From: Nelumbo lutea
Taxonomy: Eukaryota; Streptophyta; Magnoliopsida; Proteales; Nelumbonaceae
Reading direction: 5' to 3'
Length of the DNA stretch: 64,000 nt
Assembly: GCA_022828595.1 (NCBI GenBank)
Contig: JAKGHH010000004.1
Coordinates: forward strand, 83,604,270 to 83,668,269
Shown: positions 55,735 through 64,000 of the stretch, one piece after another
Position numbering within the stretch: the stretch's first letter is position 1
How the letters are laid out: each line of letters opens with the position of its first letter
Notes under the pieces: model-generated
The model's database searches: none
Told to the model about the DNA's origin: nothing
Seen by the model: the letters and a program-made list of their open reading frames with translations, nothing else
Made by a program: the position numbers and the translations under genes

Positions 55735-56399
55735 TGTTATGGACACACCGACTAGCAGCACACTGTGGCGCAGTCATAGGCAGCGGCACGCACAGCAGGC
55801 CGCACAGCAGCACCCACCGCCCGACAGTGCCGCATAGCATCACGCACCGCCAGGCAGCGCGCAACACGCACCGCACGGCAGCAACACGCGGTAGCAGCAC
55901 GCGCCCAACGGCAGCAGCACGCACCGCACGACAGCAGCACTGTGAGGCGCGCGCCGCATGGAAGCAGCAGAAGGGTGGGGCCCACATGACAGCTCATCAG
56001 AGTGGGTCCGCACTTATCTTGCCACATCAGCTCTGCTCGCTAACTCACCACCAGCTACCCCATTCCTCATCCCTTATCTTATCTTATCTTATCTTAAGAG
56101 TTGTGTTATCATTAGGAGTAGGTAACTAAGAGTTTGAGTTAAGTTGGATTACCTAGCCTAGTCAAATCCAACAAGGAGTTCCCTTATGTAACCTCCTATT
56201 TAAGGAGCTGCGAATTGAAGAAAAGGCATTCAGTTTTCAACCAAAAAAAGGGTGTTAGGAGAGTTCGGGTGATCTCTTGGACAAATCACCCACGCGATTG
56301 TCACTATAGGGTCAGTACGCAAGGGCAAGGGCAAGGGAAGACAGGAGTCTCTCCCGGTGGACCGACCCATGATGAGATCCTACGCATAGGCCCATAACA
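55735..56399 (+). repeat. 5' LTR of element B
   Basis: The LTR starts TGTTATGGACACACCG. Bases ~55760-55960 are GC-rich with irregular repeats of GCAGCACGCACCGC-type words, in contrast to the AT-rich surroundings. A (CTTAT)n run lies near 56080. Confidence 0.85.
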
Positions 56400-56422
56400 T
56401 TCTGGTATCAGAGCCTACCGTC

Positions 56423-57496
56423 ATGGGGGAACAAGAGCCTCTGTCTTCCAAGGTCCACGAACTAGAGCACAAACTTGCAGAGACCAGGATGGAGGTACGT
56501 GAGGTCAAGGATGATGTCCGGGAGCTTCGACACTTGCTGGAGACATTCTTATCCAACAGGGAAAGAAACTCAGAAGGAACCGCCACCAACAACAGCCGTA
56601 GACCGGACTGGGCAGAAACGCCTGGTGAACAACAGACAGCCACCCCGACTATTGCTATTATTCCCAAATACAGTCAGCTAGAATTTCCGCCCTACAACGG
56701 CGCTGGAGACCCACTGGGATGGTTGCATCGCTGCGAACAGTTCTTTCACAACCAGCGCACCGATGACAGAGACAAGGTCAGTCTCGCCACTTTCCACCTC
56801 ACAAAAGAAGCATAGCTCTGGTTCTACCGTCTAGAGTAGGAAGAACTCGGGCTTAGTTGGGAACAATTCAAATCCTATTGCCTCCTCCGGTTTGGACCCC
56901 CGTTGACAAGCAACCCGATGGGCGAACTGATCAACCTCAAGCAGACCGGAATTGTGGCGGATTATCAGCACCAGTTCCAAACTCTTCTTGCCAGAGCAGC
57001 CTCGGCACGCCCAGACCAGCAAGTCAATATGTTCACAGCAGGGCTGGTGGAACCCCTAAGGATGGATGTCGAGATGCACCCCCCTAATCTAGTCACAGCT
57101 ATGAACCTCGCACGCGCTTTCGAAAGGAAGATGCAGATCTCCCACGGGGGTTTCAGTATAGCACGGCCAACAGCAACATGGGCGCCTTTGAAGACAGCAG
57201 GAGTGACTCCCTCTTCGAACGCCAGCAGAGAACTAAGGCTACCTGCGGGCAACCCCTCCAGATCAGCGTCAAGCATAGGAAGCAGCAGGTCTGCACCCCC
57301 TCTAAAGGACGACAGGCCCATCCTCCAACCTCGAGCTCTTGTACGATCGCGCATCAATCATGGTACCTTCGAGGTTCTAGTAGAATGGGACGGACTATCA
57401 TCAGCGGAGGCCACCTAGATCCCCTGGACCGATCTTCACAGCGCCTACCCCAAACTCGAGCTTGACGACAAGCTCGTAGTCCAAGAGGGGTGTGAT
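56423..57496 (+). pseudogene. Element B gag-chromodomain fusion frame with TAG stops
   Basis: It starts at the ATG at 56423. Residues ~10-45 form a charged coiled-coil-like stretch (HELEHKLAETRMEVREVKDD). The gag core follows: LEFPPYNGAGDPLGWLHRC, QFFHNQRTDDRDK, CLLRFGPPLTSNPMGEL, YQHQFQTLLARAA and MFTAGLVEPL. After a serine-rich stretch comes VRSRINHGTFEVLVEWDGL, SSAEAT, a TAG in place of the usual Trp, IPWTDLHSAYPKLELDDKL and VQEG, a chromodomain-like end. Stops at 56813, 56834 and 57416 are the only disruptions. No protease, RT or integrase core is present, and no zinc knuckle. Confidence 0.82.
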
Positions 57497-58148
57497 GTTA
57501 TGGACACACAGACTGGCAGCACAATGCGGCGCAATCATAGGTAGTGGCACGCACAGCAGGCCGCACAGCAACATGCGTTGCCCGGCAGTGCCACATAGCA
57601 GCGCGCACTGCCCAGCAGCACGCAGCACGCAGCACGCACCACACGGCAGCAACACTCGGTAGCAGCATGCACCGCACAACAGCAGCACTGTGGGGCGCGT
57701 ACCGCACGACAACAGCAGAAGGGCGGGTCCCACATGAAAGATCATCAGAGTGGGTCCGCACTTATCTTGCCACATCAGCTCTGCTCGCCAACTCGCCACC
57801 AGCTACCCCATTCCTCATCCCTTATCTTATCTTATCTTATCTTAAGAGTTGTGTTATCATTAGGAGTAGGTAACTAAGAGTTTGAGTTAAGTTGGGTTAC
57901 CTAGCCTAGCCGAATCCAACAAGGAGTTTCCCTTATGTAACCTCTTATTTAAGGAGCTGCGAATTGAAGAAAAGGCATTCAATTTTCAACCAAAAAAAGG
58001 GTGTTAGGAGAGTTCGAGTGATCTCTTGGACAAATCACCCACGCGATTGTCACAATAGGGTCTATACGCAAGGGCAAGGGCAAGGGAAGACAGGAGTCTC
58101 TCCCGGTGGACCGACCCGTGACGAGATCCTACGCGCGGGCCCATAACA
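57496..58148 (+). repeat. 3' LTR of element B
   Basis: The partner LTR with the same GC-rich block (~57520-57720). The two LTRs differ visibly in this block, mostly by C/T and G/A changes and small indels. Confidence 0.85.
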
Positions 58149-58153
58149 ACATG

Positions 58154-58570
58154 GCCCCATCAAACACTTCCACGATATCAAGGGATCTCCAAGAAAAACA
58201 GACCACCCTATAGTAGAGCGTCTAGTGTCAAGGCACCCAACCCAATCAGCATCAACATAGGCCCTAAGGGTGAATGGGGAGGATGAAGAAAAGAAGAGGC
58301 CATGAGACAAGGTCCCCCAAACATAACGGATAATCCAATGAACTTTTAACATATGAGGCTTCCACAGGGTAGAGACAAACTAACTGACAATCTGAACTAC
58401 ATATGAATTGTCTAGTTGAGCAATTGTGAGGTATATAAGACTACCAACTAGATGCTGGCACAAAGTAGCATCAACAAGGAGTTCACCATTGTTTCTGCAA
58501 ATAATTTCATAGTTCAACGTAGTAGATAACAAGCAAGAAGCCGAAGATTGTCTAAAATCCATATTTCTTC
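58154..58570 (-). pseudogene. Old Copia RT end and RNase H start
   Basis: The minus strand reads LSTTLNYEI, GELLVDATLCQHLVGSLIYL, then WIIRYVWGTLSHGLF, YVDADWVGCLDTRRSTIGW and GDPLISWKC, where similarity stops. This is the RT end and the beginning of RNase H of a Copia element. It may be a different copy from Copia-7, since the order of pieces does not fit one element. Confidence 0.7.
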
Positions 58571-58929
58571 CTTTTTTGATTCAGACTTCCTTTTTGTAAG
58601 GAATTTTTAGATCTTTTGAGTGATGGGTGTATTGGGTTTATGGTTTATCTCTGTACAACTTCTCATTGTACAAAGACTTAATTGTAATTTGGCCCCCTTT
58701 TTTTTTTTTTGAAATGAAATACTTTATCTTATACTTTCAAAAGAAAAAAAAAATCCATGGTGAACAACCACTCCAGTTTATGCCCCTTCCCTTTCACCGT
58801 TCTAGTGTGTTGGCCCTGTATTAAGCAACCATTATGAGAAAAGCAAACAACATTACCATTTTCAACGAACTTGAAGAAATAGTTGGTTGGCCACGAGTGT
58901 GGGGTTCCATACCCACACACAGGCTCTAG
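58571..58929. other. Stretch without recognised genes
   Basis: Contains poly-T/poly-A runs near 58700 and 58745. Nothing coding is recognised. Confidence 0.4.
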
Positions 58930-60252
58930 TGTGTGTGGTTTCATACCAACACCTAGTTGTTTCTAATTTCTTTTATCAGTAGTTTCTAATTTCTGTTATT
59001 TGAAGTTTATAATTTCTGTTAAGTTGGGCTGGCTGGCCTTATTGTTTCTAATTTTTGTTTATTCCTATTCTTGTAAGGATCCTAACAGCTGTAAATAAAG
59101 GAGTGTATGGGGCAGCAGATCATTCACCACTGAACCCCTTCTTTCTTTTCTCCTCTCTTCACTCTCTCTCTCTCTCTTTCTCTCTTTTCTTCTATTCAAA
59201 CCTGTAATACAGTAAACAGTTCTTCTTCTTCTTCCAAGTTGGTATCAGAGCCTTAGATCTAGGGTTTCTCAAGTGGATTTAATTCAGCTGACCACATGAG
59301 AATTGTTTAGGGCTGAAAGTTCAGAAAGATCCTTATTTCGGATGATTCTTGGAGGTTGCAAGAAGGCTTTATCAGGAAGAATCAGGCAGGAATTGAGTGA
59401 TCAAGATCGATTCTTGATCAAGATTGGAGGTGTTGATAAGTTTTTTTTGTTCTTGGTTCTTTGATCAAGGTTGAAGGTGCTAATAGTAATCGATTGATCA
59501 AGTTTGAAGACTGAAGGTAGCAATCAGTTTTTTGGGCTTTTTTCTTCATAAAGTACCTTTTCTTGAGATTGATACTCAAAAGGACTTTCTTATTCATTTA
59601 GAGAGGTATGGATAGAAAATCTCAGGACTGATATCAATCCTAGGATAATAGTTGATTGTTATTTAACTGCAAAATCATTGTCCTAGGTCGGCTGATATCA
59701 GCCTTGAAATACAGTTTTTTCTTGTCATAGTAGTTTAAAGCCTCTTCTTAACTTAGAATGGAGTACAAGAACCAAGGGGAATGTGATTTTGGGACTGGTG
59801 GTTCAGGTAACATGACTGAAAACACCTTTCAGATTACAACTGTTAAGTTTTATGGATCAAACTACTTGGAATGGGCCCAATCAGCCATTATGGTTATTGG
59901 GGGTAGAGGAAAATTGAAGTTCTTGCTAGGGGATATGAAGGAACCCTCCAAGGAGGACCCTACTTATGCTAGGTGGGTCCAAGAAATTTTTTTGGTGATG
60001 ACATGGCTGTGCAACTCTATGCAGCCACACATAAGGGAAAGTACTTGTGGGCCAAAACAACTAAGGAAATATGGGATGTTATGAAGGAAACTTACTTTCA
60101 GCCTCTAAATGTTGCTAGGGGTTATGAGATAAAATGTGAGGTTAAAAATCTAAGGCAAGGAGAGAAGCAAGTCTCTATTTTCTTTTCAACTTTAAAATCC
60201 CTATGGCATGAAATTGATCATCTTGAAACAATTGAGTAGGAGAGTCAGAAAG
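58930..60252 (+). mobile_element. Copia-8: 5' part only (LTR, PBS, leader, gag start)
   Basis: A primer-binding site TGGTATCAGAGCC at 59240 follows a CT-rich segment ending CTTCCAAGT, the end of a 5' LTR. The LTR start is estimated near 58930. A ~500-bp leader precedes gag. The element is cut at 60253 by the LTR of Copia-9; the 3' part would resume beyond Copia-9 and Copia-10, outside the window. Confidence 0.72.
59758..60252 (+). pseudogene. Copia-8 gag, N-terminal part, frameshifted
   Basis: It starts at the ATG at 59758 (MEYKNQGECDF). VKFYGSNYLEWAQSAIMVI, EDPTYARWVQEIFLVMTWL and CNSMQPHIRE match Copia-4 gag. A frameshift near 60030 moves to KYLWAKTTKEIWDVMKETY, LRQGEKQVSIFFSTLKSLW and HEIDHLETIE. 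A TAG at 60237-60239 stands at the same alignment position as the TAG in Copia-4 gag. Coding then runs into the insertion site of Copia-9. Confidence 0.8.
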
Positions 60253-62217
60253 TGAAGGGATAGGAGATCCATCACATGGACGCCCAAAGATTGTGGAATA
60301 AGGGGGCAAATTTCAAAAATTTTTCTCTCCCTTCAACTGGGAATCGAATTCCCCATTTAGAAAATCATATTTTCAATGATCATTCTTGAACCATAAACTG
60401 GATCAGATCTGAACCAAAAGGAGTAGGGAGAGATAATACCTGATACAGAGAAATAATATCTCTCAATGGAGGTGTTCATGCCCAAGGATGGATCCAAAAT
60501 CTGCTCCCACTGAAGATGGCGCAGTGCAGGGTGGAGTAGAATCAGCAGTGTTCTTCCAAAAGAACTTGATCATTCTCAAGAATCACCTGGACGGCTTGTG
60601 AATACAACTCCCACCAATCTTTTCTCCAAAAGATTGGAATCAAGATCCAATCTTGATTTCTCCCAAGGAATGGAGATCGAATTGCTGTAGGCGGCGGCTA
60701 TAGGAAGGAGGCGGCAAGAGAGTATTTGTAGGGTGCAGAATTCTCTCTTTTGTGATTTTAGCTCTGAAGACAAGACTATTGCTTGTGGTTGTCTGTTGTG
60801 TTGATGTTGTCTAAAGGCTGCCACCCCCTTTTCCTTTTATAGACTTAAAGGGATCAGCTCCTAATCCCATTAGGAGTTGCTAACCCAAATCATATCTGGA
60901 TTAGAAGTCCCTTTAAGATAAGGGCTAACCCTTATCTTATCTGCATATTAGATCAGCCATCTCCTAATCTAATTAGGAAGTTTCCAGATCTAAATCTTAT
61001 TTAGATCTTGGACTCTCTAAGTGGATAGGGTGTGGGCCCAATCCTATCAGCTGATCCATCTCAGAATTCGCCCCTTAAGTGACTAATCAAATTAGCCCAG
61101 TTCGAAATGAGCTTAAGGCCCATTTAAGGTTATGTATTCATTTAGCCTTACAAACTGCTGCCCAGTTGGGCTTCCTTGTATGGCATGGGACCTAAACATT
61201 GATCTACACATCAGCCATATGGGTTCAGCCCAGCCTTTGTTACAAGGCCTGGCCGAATACACTGTTATGGACAGTGCACCCCTTGAAACCCATCAGATGG
61301 GCTCTATGGGCCCAACACTTACCCTAAGTGGTCCCTGGGCCAAGCCACCTTATAACACCCAGGGACTGTGGGCAGATGCAAGATTAGCCCATCAGGTATT
61401 ATCCTCAATGGTCTTAGAGTTAACCTCTCAGCCCATAATGATCATACACTGCCCGACAAGAGAGGACCTCTCCCTTGGCTGCAAGGAACAGTGTTGCACT
61501 CTCTCAAGTATGGATCCCGAGAATTAAAACCTTTTGCAAATCATTTCGAAACCATAATATATATATACTTTTATATCTCATATAAAATATATTTTGCAAA
61601 ACAAATCTCAACGATTGAAATTGGCTGCCGACAGTCTTGGTTTCCATCAGTGAGAGTGCATCCCCGATCATTACCTTTGTCCGACAAAAGGGTTGATCCT
61701 ATCACTATGATCACCCACTCAAATGAATTCTCAGACTGTCCCAACATACCCAGGTTTTGACCCCCACTAAGGATCTCACTGATTGGTATATCAAAGACAG
61801 CCTAATCCGACACCTAGTGCAGTATCATAATCGAGTCTAGGGGTCGGGTGTAACTTTCCAGTTTTTCCCATCAATCTCCAAGGTCCAGGGCAATACTGAA
61901 AATTTGGTCCAGTTCAAAGATTCAATTAATCTTACACTGTATGTGCCTAGGGTCTCACCCCGGCAGCTGAGACAAGCCACCCCAACCGACTTGGTGGCAC
62001 CACAGTGTCGGTCTTGACAGGATAGGTCTCCCCAGACCGACCCACTGGTTGTGAACATTCTAAACTAACACGAGTCTCATTAAGTGTCCAGTTTAAGGGT
62101 ATTACACAGAAACATACCAAGGAAACATGAATCAAATATGCACTTTTATTCATTTACAAAAAACTCATAAAGTGCATCGTTTTGATTGAAGCTAAGGGCA
62201 TACAAAACTGTCTAACA
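60253..62217 (-). repeat. 3' LTR of Copia-9
   Basis: A 1965-bp non-coding block bounded as described for Copia-9. About 450 bp near 61452-61935 are absent from the solo LTR at 3582-5057. Confidence 0.78.
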
Positions 62218-62231
62218 GCTCCCACTTGCAC

Positions 62232-62880
62232 TTAGGTCCAATCAGATACTAGCCGGAGTCCCATGCTTTCCACGTGTTTCTCAAACACTTTCTGTGATAG
62301 TGGCTTTGTCAATGGGTCTACTACATTTTCCGCTGACGCTACCTTCTGAATCAGGACGTCCCCTCTACCAACAATCTCCCTTAGTACATGGTACTTCCTC
62401 CCGATGTGCTTCGACTTCAAGTGGGCTCGTGGCTCCTTAGCTTGAGCAATAGCTCCATTGTTGTCACACAACAATGGGATGGGTGATGTGCTGGACGGAA
62501 CTACTCCCAACTCGTGAACGAACTTCTTCATCCACATGGCTTCTTTGGCAGCCTCAATTGCGGCAATGTACTCGACCTCGGTCGTGGAGTCTGCAGTGGA
62601 CCCCTGTTTGCTGCTTTTCTAGCAAACAGCACACGATCCTATCGTGAGAACATATCCAGATGTAGACTTTCTATCATCTTGATCCGACTGAAAATCGGCA
62701 TCTGTATACCCTTGGATCTGTAGTGAATTACCATCGAATACTAGACAAAACTCTTTTGTCCTTCGAAGGTACTTAAGTATGTTTTTCACAGCAGTCTAGT
62801 GTTCCTGCCCTGGGTTGGCCTGAAATCTGCTTACTACACTCACTGCCTGAGCAATGTCAGGGCGAGTGCACAATGTTTGC
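62232..62880 (-). pseudogene. Copia-9 RNase H, broken
   Basis: The minus strand reads LCTRPDIAQAVSVVSRFQA (~62870-62820), a conserved RT-end block, then a broken segment. It goes on to MWMKKFVHELGVVP, IPLLCDNNGAIAQAKEPRAH, KSKHIGRKYHVLREIVGRGD and VDPLTKPLSQKVFEKHVE, the RNase H C terminus of a second Copia group (AHxRSKHI type), unlike the RTKHIE type of Copia-1, -2, -4 and -10. Frames are broken near 62590 and 62800. Confidence 0.8.
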
Positions 62881-63152
62881 TGAAATAGGGCTATCGAATG
62901 AGAGAAGAAGAGGAAGAAGAAGAGGAACAGAAATGAAATGGGCGGTAGTAATCACTTCGGCCAGCCCTAATCTATTATATATAAAGGCATTGCATAATGT
63001 TACATGAATGGACAAGACTGCCCCTGATTAATGATGGGACACCTAGTCGAAATAAACATTAAGTAAGATTAGGCCCAGTAACAAGCCCCACTAACTAATG
63101 ACTTAAGATCCAACAAAATGTAAACATACAAACTAAGACAGCCGAACCAACA
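62881..63152 (-). repeat. 3' LTR of Copia-10
   Basis: On the minus strand it follows the polypurine tract GAGGGGGAG and starts TGTTGGTTCGGCTG. It contains GGTGTCCCATCATTAATCAG, related to the Copia-1 LTR, and a CTTCTTCTTCC-rich end. The far end is TTTCA at 62881 or a few bases further; the partner LTR is outside the window. Confidence 0.75.
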
Positions 63153-64000
63153 CTCCCCCTCAAGCTAAGCATGGATGTCAATCATGTTTAGCTTGCCAAG
63201 TAAGTCCACGAATTTCACTGTAGCTAGCCCTTTAGTCAGAACATCTGCAATCTGCATCTCGGAGGGAGTATAAGGAATGCAGAGTTCTCCTGAGACAATT
63301 CTTTCTCTAACAAAGTGACGGTCTATCTCAATATGTTTTGTTCTATCATGTTGCACTGGGTTATTTGCAATGTTGATGGCTGCCTTGTTGTCACAGTACA
63401 ACCTGAGAGGGCACTCAATCTTTATTCCAAGTTCACCAAGCAGGATCTTCAGCCATAAGAGTTCAGCAACACCATGAGCCATAGCTCGGTACTCAGCCTC
63501 TGCACTAGATCTTGCAACCACATTCTGTTTTTTACTCCTCCATGTAACTAAATTTCCTCCAACAAAGGTACAGTACCCAGAGGTAGACTTCCTGTCCCCA
63601 ACAGAGCCAGCCCAATCTGCATCAGTATATCCTTCAACTTCAATTTTACTGTTTTTCCTGAACAGAATCCCTTTCCCCGGGCAAGACTTCAAATATCTGA
63701 GGATCCTTTCCACAACTTTCATGTGAGGGATCTTAGGAGTGTGCATGAACTGACTGACAACATGTACAACATAAGCAATGTCAGGGCGAGTAAGGGACAG
63801 GTAAATCAACTTCCCCACTAGCTTTTGGTATCTTTCCTTATCAGGGTAGTCCTCTCCTACTGACACCTGTAGACCATGATTCTGTTCTATTGGAGTATCG
63901 GTTGGCCTACACCCCATCATGCTTGTCTCTTGAAGAAGATCAAGGATGTATTTCCCCTGACATATATAGATGCCCTCTTTGGATCTTGCAACTTCAATCC
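63153..64000 (-). CDS. Copia-10 RT end and RNase H, open to the window edge
   Basis: The minus-strand frame is open from the right edge to a stop at 63165 and encodes the end of a Ty1/Copia pol polyprotein. It has GIEVARSKEGIYICQGKYI, RPTDTPIEQNHG, RYQKLVGKLIYLSLTRPDIA, ILRYLKSCPGKGILF, YTDADWAGSVGDRKST, ARSSAEAEYRAMAHGVAELL, LYCDNKAAINIA and RTKHIEIDRHFV. No stop or frameshift is present, unlike the closely similar Copia-1, so this may be a young copy. Its upstream domains and the other LTR lie beyond 64000. It is nested in Copia-9. Confidence 0.85.

Larger units (their letters stand above)
55735..58148 (+). mobile_element. Element B: non-autonomous LTR element with gag fused to a chromodomain tail, 2414 bp
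   Basis: LTRs of 665 and 653 bp (55735-56399, 57496-58148) are flanked by ACATG (55730-55734 and 58149-58153). TGGTATCAGAGCC follows the 5' LTR by three bases. The 1.1-kb interior is a single reading frame with three TAG stops: gag, then directly the chromodomain end of a Ty3/Gypsy chromovirus integrase. The 3' LTR end GACGAGATCCTAC...GGGCCCATAACA matches element A, so A and B are related, but their gag-chromodomain junctions differ. Confidence 0.87.
60253..62880 (-). mobile_element. Copia-9: 3' part (RNase H and a 1965-bp LTR)
   Basis: On the minus strand RNase H coding (62880-62232) is followed by AGTGGGAGC and the LTR start TGTTAGACAGTTTTG at 62217. The LTR runs to 60253 (ends ATCCCTTCA), next to GAAAG, the expected duplication in Copia-8 gag. 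The LTR is unusually long for Copia. The solo LTR at 3582-5057 is a shorter relative. Upstream pol is cut at 62881 by Copia-10. Confidence 0.8.

Noticed and set aside
55646..56027. Cysteine- and alanine-rich frames antisense to the element B 5' LTR
   Set aside because: They are produced by the GC-rich repeat block of the LTR. They recur at 57401-57799 in the other LTR and match no family.
50342..58148. Endogenous pararetrovirus (caulimovirus-like) origin of elements A and B
   Set aside because: They have LTRs, 5-bp target duplications and Ty3/Gypsy-type gag; no movement protein or viral RT is seen.

Overview
The window looks like nuclear DNA of a flowering plant. It is AT-rich, the host genes have introns with GT/AG borders, and most of the sequence is plant transposable elements: Ty1/Copia LTR retrotransposons, gag-bearing LTR elements with a chromodomain tail, a LINE, MULE-like, hAT-like and Harbinger-like elements, and MITEs. 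The species cannot be read from the sequence. The very long, retrotransposon-filled intron suggests a repeat-rich, perhaps woody, angiosperm.

Three host genes can be supported, all on the minus strand and all incomplete. (1) At 1-992 is the N-terminal third of isoamylase 2 (ISA2), the non-catalytic subunit of the starch debranching isoamylase. (2) At 2066-2240 is the first coding exon of a SERINC-family membrane protein, 1.1 kb upstream of ISA2 and followed by a good splice donor; the two genes are therefore nested or share a first exon. (3) The last four exons of a CSC1-like/OSCA (RSN1_7TM) mechanosensitive or osmosensitive channel lie at 42491-42736, 41880-42204, 22471-22701 and 21692-21925. 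The second and third of these are separated by a 19.2-kb intron packed with nested Copia elements. The upstream intron has also been hit by a Copia element. No 5' exons of this gene were found before the window ends.

Layout. 1-2.3 kb: ISA2 and SERINC exon 1. 2.3-5.8 kb: degenerate Harbinger transposase remnant split by a solo LTR. 6.3-8.4 kb: element with ~220-bp terminal inverted repeats carrying a DUF641 gene fragment. 10.2-12.2 kb: broken LINE. 12.3-21.7 kb: gene-free, with MITEs, a probable 3-kb solo LTR and ~167-bp tandem repeats. 21.7-42.7 kb: OSCA-like gene; its big intron holds an old Copia (Copia-3) interrupted by two younger ones (Copia-2, minus; Copia-4, plus) and abutted by a truncated one (Copia-5). 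43.05-48.69 kb: Copia-1. 48.98-49.53 kb: hAT-like MITE. 50.2-58.6 kb: old Copia-7 material interrupted by two related gag-plus-chromodomain-tail elements (A and B) and a 1.05-kb MULE-like element. 58.9-64 kb: three-level nest of Copia-8, Copia-9 and Copia-10.

Every retroelement whose coding region can be followed has stop codons or frameshifts, except the short Copia-10 piece at the right edge. Where an intact relative lies in the window, several stops are CAG-to-TAG changes, as expected from deamination of methylated CHG sites. Target-site duplications were found by eye for the solo LTR, Copia-1, -2 and -4, elements A and B, the MULE-like element and the hAT-like element. They fix the boundaries and the order of insertion.
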